DNA of 64,000 bases from Chitinophaga sp. 180180018-3 (GCF_037893185.1 NZ_CP140772.1:5766001-5830000); one strand, 5' to 3'. Positions 1-9,003 are shown, counted from the stretch's first letter. A program made the numbers and translations. The notes: generated by a model not told the origin, from the sequence alone.

Positions 1-2
1 AC

Positions 3-725
3 TATGCAAAGGCGAGGGATTATGCAGACAGTGTGTTATTATCTTCCTATAACTACACGCTGGATGCCACTCCCGCAGCGGTATTTGCTTCCAGTAACTA
101 CCAGGCATCGAAAGAGCGCATCTTCTCCGTGGCCATGAGCCAGAGCGACAACCCTAACACCAACAATGCTTTGGGTCAGCACTACGGCAGCAGCGGAAGG
201 GGCGATATCACCATTAACAAAACAGCCTATTTCAGGTTGCCCAACTTTGATCCTAATACGGATCTGAGGGCAAAACCGCTGTATACTTTTACTACCAACG
301 CAGCTAAAACAGATACTACTTTCTATACCAAAAAATTCTTTGGTACCAGTACAGTAGATGCCTGGGTGCCTGTACTGCGCCTGGCGGAAGTAATGCTGAA
401 TAAAGCAGAAGCATTGGCACAGCTTAGCCCGGGCATTCCGGACCCTCAGGCAATATTGCTGCTGAACAAGATCAGGGCGAGAGCGAAAGCAGCAGATCTG
501 CATCCGCTTACACAAGCCGAGCTGCTCACCAATATCCTCACCGAACGCAGAATTGAGCTGGCGTTTGAAGGATTCGGGATGTTCGACTACGTAAGAACGC
601 ACCGGACGATCCCTGCCCGCGGCAACGTGAGCGCCCAGGATTGGAATGGTAAATATACCATTTTCCCGATTCCGTTCTCCGAAACAGAACGTAATCCTAA
701 TCTTCAACAAAACGACGGTTACTAA
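3..725 (+). CDS. RagB/SusD-family outer-membrane lipoprotein, C-terminal part
   Basis: The reading frame is open from base 3, so the start lies left of the window and about 240 residues of the C-terminal half are seen. SusD proteins are surface lipoproteins that bind glycan or peptide ligands and act as a lid on the partner SusC channel. Visible family hallmarks are the helical segment with LRLAEVMLNKAEALA, the LLNKIRARA stretch, the ERRIELAFEGFGMFDYVR signature and the terminal FPIPFSETERNPNLQQNDGY, where the closing NPxLxQNxGY pattern is typical. The partner susC is presumably just upstream, outside the window. A strong terminator follows about 30 bp after the stop, so this is the last gene of its operon. 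The family call is secure; the ligand cannot be judged. Confidence 0.95.
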   Translation, partial: YAKARDYADSVLLSSYNYTLDATPAAVFASSNYQASKERIFSVAMSQSDNPNTNNALGQHYGSSGRGDITINKTAYFRLPNFDPNTDLRAKPLYTFTTNAAKTDTTFYTKKFFGTSTVDAWVPVLRLAEVMLNKAEALAQLSPGIPDPQAILLLNKIRARAKAADLHPLTQAELLTNILTERRIELAFEGFGMFDYVRTHRTIPARGNVSAQDWNGKYTIFPIPFSETERNPNLQQNDGY

Positions 726-756
726 GCACCATTTTTTCATAAGCAAAAATGAAACA

Positions 757-791
757 GGCCATCCCATTACTGGGAAGGCCTTTTCTTTTTT
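757..791 (+). terminator. Rho-independent terminator after the SusD gene
   Basis: GGCCATCCCA, loop TTAC, then TGGGAAGGCC form a stem with a single A-A mismatch, followed directly by TTTTCTTTTTT. It sits about 30 bp after the SusD stop codon and before the start of the next small gene. Confidence 0.85.
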
Positions 792-830
792 ATGCAACCT
801 GCTCGCAGGGAAACGAAGTAAATTCAGTGC

Positions 831-1064
831 ATGAAAAGAGCAAGCGTGTTACTGGCACTGATAATTTTCTGCGTAGGCGGCGTATTGGCATTCCGCCCCA
901 AAGAATACTATCAGCCCGCCTATGAAGGCGGCAAATGTGTAGTTCCCACGGTTATTTATTATAGCGTGACACCGGATACAGGCATGAATTACCTGCTTGG
1001 CAGGCGGGCTAAACTGGCGGAAACGCCGGGTGACTGCCGGAGCTTTGTTATTATTGGAGAGTAA
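831..1064 (+). CDS. Small exported protein (77 aa), function unknown
   Basis: The product starts MKRASVLLALIIFCVGGVLA, a clear signal peptide with likely cleavage after VLA, leaving a mature domain of about 57 residues. It has two cysteines in the mature part (GGKC and GDC), as do the small exported peptides at 5521, 8329 and 9246. The same order is seen: MK-[RK]-A start, A-x-A-[FY] cleavage region, one Cys near the middle and one close to the C-terminus. Sequence similarity beyond that is weak, so a shared family is an inference. It is followed three bases after its stop by a 42-aa ORF, suggesting a two-gene operon. I do not recognise a named domain. Confidence 0.7.
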   Translation: MKRASVLLALIIFCVGGVLAFRPKEYYQPAYEGGKCVVPTVIYYSVTPDTGMNYLLGRRAKLAETPGDCRSFVIIGE

Positions 1065-1067
1065 ACT

Positions 1068-1196
1068 ATGAAAACGCTGAGGATAGTAATAGGAATTATT
1101 GCTATCGCTACGATAGCAGCCGTACTGCTGAGCTGGGCCGGCAGGAAGGATATTCCTGTGGACCGGGTTACCTGCCGCTCTACCCTGATGGGTTGA
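1068..1196 (+). CDS. Tiny membrane or exported peptide (42 aa), function unknown
   Basis: An ATG three bases after the preceding stop opens a 42-codon frame starting MKTLRIVIGIIAIATIAAVL, a hydrophobic segment after a Lys/Arg start, then SWAGRKDIPVDRVTCRSTLMG with a single Cys. It could be a signal peptide with a short secreted tail or a single-pass membrane peptide with about 20 residues outside. The close spacing to the 77-aa exported protein argues for co-translation. No family recognised. The main doubt is its length; the hydrophobic profile and position are the support. Confidence 0.5.
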   Translation: MKTLRIVIGIIAIATIAAVLLSWAGRKDIPVDRVTCRSTLMG

Positions 1197-1277
1197 CACC
1201 TATTTTTAATTCCCACTTATTTCCCTATATTGTTCCTCATACATTCCACGTTTTTCTCAAACATATACAGATCCATC

Positions 1278-2546
1278 ATGTCTTTACGCAACATCAGCTT
1301 CGTTCTGCTAATATTCTCCTGTTTTCATGTGAGTGCCCAGGACTTCCGCCAATCCAATACCGACGAATCCAAAGTTCCGCCATACACCTTACCGGATGTA
1401 CTGAAGATGCCCAATGGCAAGCAGGTTCAGACTGCCGCAGCGTGGCAGAAAATACAGCGGCCTTACATATACCACCTTTTTGAAGAAAATGTATACGGAA
1501 AGTTTCCCAGGGTACCGGTTCGGCTTAGTTCGAAACTGGTATCAACTGATAAACACGCCCTGAATGGCAAAGCTATCCGCAAACTGGTGGATATTTACTT
1601 CAACAACGATACCTCCGCAGTGATACATTTGCTGATGTACCTGCCCCACAATGCCCGACCTGTACCGGTATTCCTGGGTATGAATTTTCACGGCAACCAG
1701 AGTGTTTACAATGATCCTGCGGTACCTGTTACCAGCAAGTATTCGATAAACGGCGCGGGGATTGTTAACGATCATGCCACAGCCGCATCCAGAGGTAGTC
1801 AGTCGCAGCAGTGGCAGGTAGATACCCTGCTGGCACATGGTTTTGGCCTGGTCACCTTCTTTTATGGCGATGTGGAGGAAGACTATCCCGAAGGATGGCA
1901 ACATGGATTCAGGAGCAAGCTGGCTACCGCGTTGAAAACGGCGCCGGAAGAATGGAGCGCCATTGGCGCCTGGGCCTGGGCGCTCAGCAAAGTGATGGAT
2001 TATCTGCAACAGGAGCCATTGATTAATACGAAACAGGTATGCGTGATCGGGCATTCGCGGCTGGGCAAAACGGCGCTATGGGCAGGTGCTTCAGATCCGC
2101 GGTTTGCTATAGTGTATTCCAACGAATCAGGAGAAGGAGGCGCCGCGCTGGCCAGACGTTGGTATGGGGAGACGTTGCCGCTTATCAACGACCGGTTTCC
2201 ACATTGGTTTTGCGCCAAATACAAGCAGTATAATGAGCATGTGAGTGATTTACCGGTAGACCAGCATATGCTGCTGGCGATGATGGCGCCGAGGCCGTTG
2301 TATGTAGCCAGTGCGGAAGCGGATAAGTGGTCGGATCCGAGGGGAGAATTTTTGAGCGCGTGGAATGCGGGAGTGGTGTATAGGTTGTTTGGGAAGAAGG
2401 GGATTGGGAGTGAGCAGTATCCGGCTGTGCATGAGCCGGTGGGGGAATGGGTGAGGTATCATGTGAGAGCGGGGAAGCATGATGTGACGGAGTATGATTG
2501 GAGGGAGTTTTTGTGGTTTGCGGAGAGGGTTTATAAGATAAGATAG
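1278..2546 (+). CDS. CE15-like glucuronoyl esterase / alpha-beta hydrolase, secreted
   Basis: The start is set at the ATG at 1278, because the product then begins with the signal peptide MSLRNISFVLLIFSCFHVSA-Q; the frame extends 16 codons further upstream without adding a sensible leader. About 422 aa, the usual size for bacterial CE15 proteins. The nucleophile elbow GHSRLGKTALWAGA (Ser260) matches the G-[CH]-S-R-x-G-K motif of glucuronoyl esterases, followed by the conserved NESGEGGAALARRWYGE segment and a late VHEPVGEWVRYHVRAGKHD with the probable catalytic His. Family members cleave the ester between glucuronic acid side chains of xylan and lignin alcohols. The last codon abuts the stop codon of the convergent gene with no spacer. 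The activity on true glucuronoyl esters is inferred. Confidence 0.82.
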   Translation: MSLRNISFVLLIFSCFHVSAQDFRQSNTDESKVPPYTLPDVLKMPNGKQVQTAAAWQKIQRPYIYHLFEENVYGKFPRVPVRLSSKLVSTDKHALNGKAIRKLVDIYFNNDTSAVIHLLMYLPHNARPVPVFLGMNFHGNQSVYNDPAVPVTSKYSINGAGIVNDHATAASRGSQSQQWQVDTLLAHGFGLVTFFYGDVEEDYPEGWQHGFRSKLATALKTAPEEWSAIGAWAWALSKVMDYLQQEPLINTKQVCVIGHSRLGKTALWAGASDPRFAIVYSNESGEGGAALARRWYGETLPLINDRFPHWFCAKYKQYNEHVSDLPVDQHMLLAMMAPRPLYVASAEADKWSDPRGEFLSAWNAGVVYRLFGKKGIGSEQYPAVHEPVGEWVRYHVRAGKHDVTEYDWREFLWFAERVYKIR

Positions 2547-5216
2547 TTACTTCTTTTTTCCGAGAAAATAGGAAAACTTGACTAATATAACCCGGCCCAG
2601 AACGTTACTTCTGACATCTTCAACGAAGCCTTCACCAACAGTTCGGGTAACACTGGCGTTTTGATTCAGGAGATCGAAGCCCTGGAGGCTGAGAACACCT
2701 TGTTTTTTGCTGAAGAAGTTACGGGAGAGAGAGGCGTTGAGGATCCAGGAGTTTATATTGAACCCGGCGGCCTGGCCGGCGCTGCCGGAGTAGGACGTGT
2801 TGGTGTTCAGGGAGAGGTTGAATGGTAGTTTTAGGTTGCCATCGAAGTAGAAGCGGTAGCTGAGAAAGTTAGTGGATACAACTGATTGGTGAGGGTATAC
2901 AACGTCATTATAACTTGCACTTGCAGAAATAATGAAATCAAAATTATTACCCCGTGACAAGTTATAACTTATAAACGGGGTCACCGACTTTTCTATACTA
3001 AAAAGATTTACCTCGTTGATAGAAGCTATCATTTTTCTATACGCTAAATCAGCTCCAATTCTAAGTTGATCTTTTGTTTTCTTAAACATCCAACCCTGAT
3101 TAATATTAAGATTAAAAGTGTATCCACCTCTTAAATTAATGGGTTTCATAATTTGCCGGCCGGAAGAGTCAAAGTTGGAACTGTTGATAATTTGATTTCC
3201 CAAAAAATTGGCGCTACCACTAAGGAAAAAACTATGAAACAATCCCGGATCTATTGATGTATAAGTAAAACTCATGAAACTACTTTTAGCAGGGCTTAAT
3301 AATGGATTTCCCACTTTTATCTGAAGTGGATCGGCGTAATCTTTAATTGGCATTAATTGAATAAGCTCAGGAATTTGCAGACCATTTCCATATTGGAAAG
3401 TAAGCTTTTTATTCTTACCAACTAAATAAGTGAAATACATAAGTGGGTAGAAATCCATGGAATTTATGGAAAAGTCCGTATTACGAAAAATATCATGGGC
3501 CAACATTTTAAATGAAAAAAAACCCGCAGACAAGGAATACATAAACTTCTCCGTGCTACCGCTCCATGTTATTTTGCCATAATCTTTCTTAATATAACCG
3601 TTCAATAGGATATTGAGACTATCCACCGACCTATCGAACAGTGCATTCTTAAAATTATAATCAAGTACAGCGCGGTCGGATCGCAAAATAGTATGTTCAT
3701 GGGTAAAATCAACGCTAAGTGAGCTTTTTAGTGTGATTGGCTCAGTATAAGCTATTCCACTTAATAGTGACTGTCTATTTGTTATTCGGGTATTTTTCTG
3801 GGCAATTGTATCTATGCTTATATTATTGCCTGACATATACTGTGTGAACGATCGGTTCAACAATCTATTCATTTCTCTTCCATTAGCATAAGACAACCAC
3901 AGCTCCGCTTTCCGTCCTTTTTTCTGAAAATTAACTTCATATCTTCCTGAGCCGGACCAAGTTAGCGTACTCTGTTCATTCTTATTCTCCACGTTACCAT
4001 TGTTACTACTCTCCCTATTGCCAATAGACGATTGATAATTACTTAGTAAGGAGCCATTTAATCCTACATTAGAGATGTGCGACGTGATTGTCAATTTCTG
4101 AAATGAATCAACTTTGATAGCCGCTCTAATAGAAAAGTCATGATTGTATATTGTTTGCTTATTGACTGAGTTCCTTGTATAAAGTATAGCAGAATCACCA
4201 ATATTCGTTCTCCTCTGACTATTCTGCCAGTTTTCACTATATACCACATTGGTTGAAAAAGCGGTGGCGAACGCCACCCTTTCACTTAATTTATCTGCAT
4301 AGTTAATGCGGGTATCCCAAGTTGTCTGTAACTGAGGCCCGGAAGTACTCTTGGATTCCAAGAGGCCGTTAAAATTATTAGCTTCTCCCAGCATAAGGAG
4401 TTGTTGCTGCTCCTTAAAGCGGTTTAAATTCACTTTTGCTCCCATTTTAGTACCTAACCCAATACCGCCAGTAAGATCTCCCGAAAAAACTCCTTCCTTT
4501 TCCTTCCTTATGGTAAGATTAATAACTTTCTCCGACTTGGTATTAAGATCTTTTTTTGTATCATCATCTCCATCATTCTTATCTATAATCTGTAGCTTAT
4601 CAACTAGATCTGCCTGCAGGTTCCGAAGGAAAGTTTTCGGATCTGAATTACCTAAAAGTTTCTGTCCATTAATCATTATGTTGTCAATGACTACACCGTT
4701 AAATCGTATAACACCCTCTCTATCCACATCAAACCCAGGAATTTTCTTCAATACGTCAACAATTTGGTCATTTCCCTTCTTTCTAAGTGATGCCATGCTA
4801 AATTCCAGTGTATCCCTGGTTAATCTAACTAACTTCTTAACACCGACTACCTCAAAGGTTGTCAAGTGATATTCTTTTCTTTTTATTTCTACTTTCCCAA
4901 ACTTTTTAGATAATTGCTTATCCAATACAAATTGCAAAGTATAGGATTCATAACCAACAGATGAAATCTGCAGTGAATACTTTCCAGGTACCAAATTATC
5001 AAACTCAAAAAAGCCACTTTCGTCTGTCACGGCAGTGTAGGTAACCAAAGTGTCTCTCGCAGATACGCACAGAACTGTAGCCGATGGCAATGGCCGTGCG
5101 GTTCCCTGATCCACTAATTGTCCGCCTACTTTGATTGGATCTAACTTCTGCGATAGCGCCTGATCTATTTGTAGAAACAATAAAGATAGCAGCAATAAAA
5201 AAAAAAATCTCTTCAT
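2547..5216 (-). CDS. Outer-membrane beta-barrel receptor with carboxypeptidase-regulatory-like N-terminus
   Basis: 889 aa with signal peptide MKRFFFLLLLSLLFLQIDQA-LSQ. Residues about 25-115 form a CarboxypepD_reg-like beta-sandwich (VGGQLVDQGTARPLPSATV), about 125-225 a plug-like region (IVDVLKKIPGFDVDREGVIRFNG), and the rest an outer-membrane beta-barrel of the Bacteroidota OMP_b-brl_3 type ending FSYFLGKKK. It lacks the SusC signature and has no SusD partner. Such proteins resemble TonB-dependent transporters, but substrates are mostly unknown. Composition changes sharply inside the gene: the last 330 bases (2547 to about 2880) are GC-rich like the neighbouring chromosome and the remainder is AT-rich, which suggests a recombination joint. 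It is divergent from the peptide cluster at 5521. Confidence 0.85.
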   Translation of the reverse strand: MKRFFFLLLLSLLFLQIDQALSQKLDPIKVGGQLVDQGTARPLPSATVLCVSARDTLVTYTAVTDESGFFEFDNLVPGKYSLQISSVGYESYTLQFVLDKQLSKKFGKVEIKRKEYHLTTFEVVGVKKLVRLTRDTLEFSMASLRKKGNDQIVDVLKKIPGFDVDREGVIRFNGVVIDNIMINGQKLLGNSDPKTFLRNLQADLVDKLQIIDKNDGDDDTKKDLNTKSEKVINLTIRKEKEGVFSGDLTGGIGLGTKMGAKVNLNRFKEQQQLLMLGEANNFNGLLESKSTSGPQLQTTWDTRINYADKLSERVAFATAFSTNVVYSENWQNSQRRTNIGDSAILYTRNSVNKQTIYNHDFSIRAAIKVDSFQKLTITSHISNVGLNGSLLSNYQSSIGNRESSNNGNVENKNEQSTLTWSGSGRYEVNFQKKGRKAELWLSYANGREMNRLLNRSFTQYMSGNNISIDTIAQKNTRITNRQSLLSGIAYTEPITLKSSLSVDFTHEHTILRSDRAVLDYNFKNALFDRSVDSLNILLNGYIKKDYGKITWSGSTEKFMYSLSAGFFSFKMLAHDIFRNTDFSINSMDFYPLMYFTYLVGKNKKLTFQYGNGLQIPELIQLMPIKDYADPLQIKVGNPLLSPAKSSFMSFTYTSIDPGLFHSFFLSGSANFLGNQIINSSNFDSSGRQIMKPINLRGGYTFNLNINQGWMFKKTKDQLRIGADLAYRKMIASINEVNLFSIEKSVTPFISYNLSRGNNFDFIISASASYNDVVYPHQSVVSTNFLSYRFYFDGNLKLPFNLSLNTNTSYSGSAGQAAGFNINSWILNASLSRNFFSKKQGVLSLQGFDLLNQNASVTRTVGEGFVEDVRSNVLGRVILVKFSYFLGKKK

Positions 5217-5520
5217 AACAGGCAGTTCGTAATCCCTGCTAAATTCTAGTTTTATCGTGCGACAGTCCCGCAGTTTTCCAATATTTAAACCGAATCATTG
5301 AAAAATATGTCCACCGATATCTGATTGCAGCCAGGAAACATACCTTTGTTACAGAAGCATTAGAAACTAATTCACCTAAAGATTTCATGATATTTACCTG
5401 AACATAAGTCATCCGGTTTAGCTATTGCCAATAAGTACTATCATAAGTAGTTTTCCTCAACAACTGTATTTTTAATACCATTTCTACACTCAATTCTATC
5501 ACTAGTAAAACTCAATAATT
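5217..5520. promoter_or_regulatory. Divergent intergenic region with a possible promoter box
   Basis: This 304-base AT-rich gap separates the minus-strand receptor from the first small peptide gene. TACCTTTG at 5341-5348 fits the Bacteroidota -7 consensus TAnnTTTG reading rightward, about 170 bases before the 5521 start, but I see no well-spaced TTTG -33 element. No gene or strong hairpin was found. Confidence 0.35.
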
Positions 5521-5793
5521 ATGAAAAAGGCAAAAATAGCACTAGTAGTAATTCTCCTTTCATCCTTGTTAGGTGCATCCTCTGCATACAAATCTGCGAG
5601 AACTCTATATCCATTCTACGCTTACGGCACAACTCTTTCAAATGGGCTACTTTATACCGGTTGCGTAAACCTCAAATGGCTGTCATATACGTCAAACCCT
5701 GACGCATCACTAATAATCACCTATTCGAGCGACTACAATACGGCAGTAAGGGATGCATCGTTATGCACCTGTAGAGTAATCCCAGTTCCCTGA
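5521..5793 (+). CDS. Exported two-cysteine peptide paralog 1 (90 aa)
   Basis: Begins MKKAKIALVVILLSSLLGAS-SA, a signal peptide with probable cleavage before YKSAR; the mature peptide is about 68 residues. It shares with the paralogs at 8329 and 9246 the MKKAK start, the [YF]-[KN]-[AS] mature start, the PF[YF]AYG[ST]T motif (residues 31-38), a TGC cysteine (C48), the YSS-x-[YF]-N-[ST]-AVR motif (residues 68-77) and an LC cysteine (C82), ending in P. It carries one more Cys (C84). This copy is the most divergent of the three and lacks the PGGP insert before the first Cys. No named function is known to me; small Bacteroidota families such as DUF6520 have a similar layout, but membership cannot be checked here. 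It precedes the membrane protein and the thioredoxin gene in the same direction. Confidence 0.75.
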   Translation: MKKAKIALVVILLSSLLGASSAYKSARTLYPFYAYGTTLSNGLLYTGCVNLKWLSYTSNPDASLIITYSSDYNTAVRDASLCTCRVIPVP

Positions 5794-5997
5794 AAACAAC
5801 AACTGCAGTAATTAACAACAGATAAAAATATCAGAAAGTGGTGTAGGCAGGTTGCAGTAGATAGTCCTACCTTAGAGATGATTTAATAACAACGAACCGA
5901 CTTTAGATTATAGAACAAAATAGAGCTCTCGTTAAATTTCTGAAACGTCGTGGTTCGCTAACAAAAAATAATCATTAAACGGTCAATCATATTATTA
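5794..5997 (+). other. 204-base gap between peptide 1 and the membrane protein
   Basis: AT-rich DNA with a weak inverted repeat (GGTAGGACTA-type arms, GTAGG near 5851 and CCTAC near 5868) and no open frame of note. The hairpin has no T-run and may be an attenuator or nothing. Whether the peptide at 5521 is cotranscribed with the gene at 5998 is open. Confidence 0.3.
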
Positions 5998-7641
5998 ATG
6001 GATTCCTTAAGCCATTTATTAAAAAACACCCTACATTTATTTAAGCAACCCCACTTAAATGAAGAAAAGCCAATGGAAGAATTACCTTCAAATTCTTCGT
6101 ATCTTCCTATTCACCCGATCAGTCTAAAGGATTACGTACTCAAAAATCCCACCAATAAGAGGTATTTGATAATTGGCCTAATTACAATTTTTCTACAATT
6201 TACAATCTTTAAATATTTCTACCCTTTCGCAGGTTATATAAATGGAGATTCATATGTTTACCTCGAAACGGCTTATCATAATTTCAGTGTCAATACCTAT
6301 CCGGTTGGTTATTCAAATTTCCTACGGCTTATTAGCGTATTTACGAAATCTGACATAATAGTTGTTGCTATTCAATATCTATTACTACAGTTCAGCGCTC
6401 TATCTTTATTATTTACGCTATTCTACTTTTATTCGCCGGCCAAACTGACTAGAATAATTCTATTCCTATTTATAACAATTAATCCTGCTTCGTTATACCT
6501 TTCAAACTATATATCCAGCGATTGCTTTTTTCTTTCATTGAGTATCGCCTGGTTTACCTTGTTACTCTGGACAATAAGTTACCCTTCAAAAAAACTGATA
6601 TTAATAACCTCCCTGCTTCTTTTCATTGCATTTACAGTAAGGTATAATGCTTTGTTTTATCCAATAATTAGTGTGATTGCATTAGTACTAAGTAGGAAAA
6701 AAATACTTTTAAGCATTGGAGGATTCGCTGTGAGTCTTATTCTAATAGGAATATTCATCATTCATACAAGTAAAACGTACTATAAGCTCAGCGGGTACAA
6801 ACAATTCAGCCCTTTCACGGGTTGGCAACTAGCCAACAATGGAATGTATGCTTACAAATTCGTAGCTCCTAAAAACAGGAAACAGCCCCCCAAAAGATTG
6901 CAGGAACTTGACCAAATGGTTCGAAACTATATTGACTCCACACAGAATTTACAAAAATACCCTTATGAGAAAATAATAGCTGGCACCATTTACATGTGGT
7001 CTCCAAATTCACCTCTCTCAATATACATGAATAAGCAATTCATTAAGGATTCGACTGCCACGGCGTTAACGAAATGGTCCGCCACGGCTCCTATAATGAA
7101 AGAGTATGGGATTTTTTTAATAAAATCTTACCCTAAGGAGTTTTTAAGATACTATTTAATACCTAACGCTGTAAAATACTATGCACCGCCGGTCGAGTTT
7201 TTGGCAGCCTATAGTACCGGAGTAGATAGTGTATCTCCAATTGCAACTGCCTGGTTTGCGTACAAGAGCAACAAAATTAGTTGCCGCTTTAAAGACTTTA
7301 ATGTAAACAACTTAAACTATTATCCAATATTAAGTGGCACCGTTAATGTTCTATTTATCTTTTCATTGTTAAGCTTCATCATGCTCAAAGGATATAAAGA
7401 GCAAATACAATTAACTAAAGGGCTTGGATTAGTAATTGGGCTCTGGATAGTGAACTTTTCATTTAGCGTATTTGCTTCTCCTATTGCGCTGAGGTTCCAA
7501 CTCTTTCCGATACTTACCACGGCTTGCTTTTCTCTGCTGCTTCTAGAGTACCTGATTAAACTTGCCAAAAGCTCGAATCCTGCTACAAGCAATATTTTAA
7601 ACACTTCAACAGAACCGCCGAATATACAGGCGATCAGTTGA
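5998..7641 (+). CDS. Polytopic membrane protein, GT-C glycosyltransferase-like
   Basis: 547 aa with an N-terminal cytosolic stretch of about 55 residues and roughly ten to twelve hydrophobic segments, e.g. YLIIGLITIFLQFTIF, LILITSLLLFIAFTV, LLSIGGFAVSLILIGIFII and LGLVIGLWIVNFSF. The first loop after the first membrane segment holds NGDSYVYLETAYHN, an acidic-residue loop in the position where GT-C enzymes (PMT/ArnT/GT39-like, which use polyprenyl-phosphate sugars) carry their catalytic Asp. A large soluble loop of about 120 residues follows the middle helices. The fold assignment is by architecture only. It lies 17 bases before the thioredoxin-like gene and between exported peptide genes, so a role in modifying the peptides or their envelope target is conceivable but unproven. 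Confidence 0.65.
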   Translation: MDSLSHLLKNTLHLFKQPHLNEEKPMEELPSNSSYLPIHPISLKDYVLKNPTNKRYLIIGLITIFLQFTIFKYFYPFAGYINGDSYVYLETAYHNFSVNTYPVGYSNFLRLISVFTKSDIIVVAIQYLLLQFSALSLLFTLFYFYSPAKLTRIILFLFITINPASLYLSNYISSDCFFLSLSIAWFTLLLWTISYPSKKLILITSLLLFIAFTVRYNALFYPIISVIALVLSRKKILLSIGGFAVSLILIGIFIIHTSKTYYKLSGYKQFSPFTGWQLANNGMYAYKFVAPKNRKQPPKRLQELDQMVRNYIDSTQNLQKYPYEKIIAGTIYMWSPNSPLSIYMNKQFIKDSTATALTKWSATAPIMKEYGIFLIKSYPKEFLRYYLIPNAVKYYAPPVEFLAAYSTGVDSVSPIATAWFAYKSNKISCRFKDFNVNNLNYYPILSGTVNVLFIFSLLSFIMLKGYKEQIQLTKGLGLVIGLWIVNFSFSVFASPIALRFQLFPILTTACFSLLLLEYLIKLAKSSNPATSNILNTSTEPPNIQAIS

Positions 7642-7658
7642 CAACTTCAAAATAAAAA

Positions 7659-8198
7659 ATGAAAGGAAAAATAACAGTAGTATCAATACTTGCTATCTTA
7701 TTAGCAATTCTCTTCTACGAAGGAACAATGGTATTTCAACAAAAAAAAAGCCATGCTAACTATATAAAGCCCATAGTATCAACTCATATAGGGGAACCAG
7801 TCCCTAACATAGAACTTTTATCACCAGAAAGCTCAGTAAACATCAACATAAAAAAAATCACCAATCAACTGCCAACTGTACTATTCTATTTCAGTCCTTA
7901 TTGCCCCTATTGTCAGGCAGAGATAGAAGAAATAGTAAAAAACATCAAACATTTAAAGGAAATACAATTTTTTTTGATAACACCTTATTCACTTAATGAG
8001 CTAAAGATTTTTTATACAAAGAACAATTTGTCTAAATACAAAAACATCGTCGCCGGTGTGGACTATAATAGTTCTTTTCAGAAATACTTTGATGCTCAGA
8101 TCGTACCATATCTTGCGATATATAAGCACGATAAGCTAAAAGGCGCATTTATCGGAAATATGCCATACAGGCAAATCGCCGAGGAGACTGAAAAATAA
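7659..8198 (+). CDS. Membrane-anchored thioredoxin-like (TlpA/redoxin-type) protein
   Basis: 179 aa. An N-terminal membrane anchor (residues about 5-22, ITVVSILAILLAILFY) is followed by a thioredoxin fold. The segment TVLFYFSPYCPYC supplies the redox pair C82-x-x-C85, and IVPYLAIY supplies the cis-proline (P150) in the expected place. Such proteins face the periplasm and reduce, oxidise or isomerise disulfides. The active-site dipeptide PY is also found in glutaredoxins and TlpA-like proteins, so the direction of the reaction cannot be read from the sequence. It is 17 bases downstream of the GT-C-like gene and 130 bases upstream of a two-cysteine exported peptide, which makes that peptide a plausible substrate. 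A decayed copy of its 3' end lies at 9004-9117. Confidence 0.85.
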   Translation: MKGKITVVSILAILLAILFYEGTMVFQQKKSHANYIKPIVSTHIGEPVPNIELLSPESSVNINIKKITNQLPTVLFYFSPYCPYCQAEIEEIVKNIKHLKEIQFFLITPYSLNELKIFYTKNNLSKYKNIVAGVDYNSSFQKYFDAQIVPYLAIYKHDKLKGAFIGNMPYRQIAEETEK

Positions 8199-8328
8199 CT
8201 TGTTGCGCAACATAAAAGTGAACTCGAACCTACGATTTCACACATGGAGAAGCTGAAAACCATTATAAAAGAGTAAGCAATTCACAAACCCTAAAGTTTA
8301 GCTTTTTGACTAAAAAGCAAAATTCACC

Positions 8329-8619
8329 ATGAAAAAAGCAAAATTTGCATTAACAGCGATAGCTGTTCTGGCTGTAATTGGCGGTGCTATGGCATTCAAA
8401 GCTAGCAGGCAACTTAACCCCTTCTTTGCTTATGGTTCTACCAACACAACCACAGCTCCGGGCGGTCCGATAGTGCCAGTTACAGGTTGCGTACTTCCTA
8501 CCCAACTGAGCTATACAACTGCTCCTGGATCAGGCCTTACAATAGCATACTCCAGTACTTTCAATTCTGCAGTTAGAAATTCAGCTCTCTGCACAGCTGA
8601 AGTAATAGCAGTTCCTTGA
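8329..8619 (+). CDS. Exported two-cysteine peptide paralog 2 (96 aa)
   Basis: Signal peptide MKKAKFALTAIAVLAVIGGA-MA with probable cleavage before FKASRQ, giving a mature peptide of about 74 residues. The mature part contains PFFAYGSTNTTTAPGGP, then TGC (C54), a Thr/Ser/Gly-rich middle, YSSTFNSAVR and LC (C88), ending VIAVP. It is about 75% identical to the next paralog at 9246. The Ser/Thr-rich NTTT stretch would suit O-glycosylation, but no known acceptor motif is asserted. The 110-base leader is almost identical to that of the 9246 copy. The double glycine before MA is inside a normal signal peptide and is not taken as a bacteriocin leader. Function unknown. Confidence 0.8.
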   Translation: MKKAKFALTAIAVLAVIGGAMAFKASRQLNPFFAYGSTNTTTAPGGPIVPVTGCVLPTQLSYTTAPGSGLTIAYSSTFNSAVRNSALCTAEVIAVP

Positions 8620-8683
8620 TTAAGGTAAAATTAAAGTGCAGGTAACAAATATCTGTATTTATATAATCCTTAACAAGAGAAAA

Positions 8684-8714
8684 AACCGGCTTATTGGCAA
8701 TCGATAAGCCGGTT
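8684..8714 (-). terminator. Perfect 11-bp hairpin, oriented as a minus-strand terminator
   Basis: AACCGGCTTAT and ATAAGCCGGTT flank a 9-base loop. Six A residues at 8680-8685 abut the left arm, so on the minus strand the hairpin is followed by a T-run; on the plus strand no T-run follows. It would have ended the minus-strand peptidase whose decayed tail lies at 8922-8990, and may also stabilise the 3' end of the peptide mRNA. Confidence 0.6.
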
Positions 8715-8921
8715 GTTATGCTCTTAAGCTTAAAGTATGGGAAGATCTTTTTACAAGCATGATTATTTTAGATACTCCACGGTTATCGAATAATCCTTTC
8801 AGATTTTTAAACGGTAATTCACCAATAAGGTGGTTCCTCTTTTTTACAATGCTCTGTATCTGAAGTAATCTGTCACAACATTTCAATAGAATCATACATA
8901 TTGAACTCTACAATGCAAAAA

Positions 8922-8990
8922 GCCCCATTGTCTGACAACGAGGTTGAATTAATTTCATCCATTTCTGCCTCTTCCAATCATTCATTCCAG
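8922..8990 (-). pseudogene. Decayed C-terminal remnant of an S9 peptidase gene
   Basis: Read on the minus strand this stretch encodes a degraded version of the last residues of the peptidase at 9884-12574 (…EMDEINSTSLSDN versus the intact GFEVDSTSLLAQ end). It lies where the duplication predicts the peptidase 3' end in copy 1. Nothing of the rest of the peptidase is present here. Confidence 0.6.
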
Positions 8991-9003
8991 GGTTCATTAC
9001 ATA

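Noticed and set aside
39..797. Long minus-strand frame opposite the SusD fragment
   Set aside because: It is antisense to a clear SusD domain and overlaps the terminator; a shadow frame.
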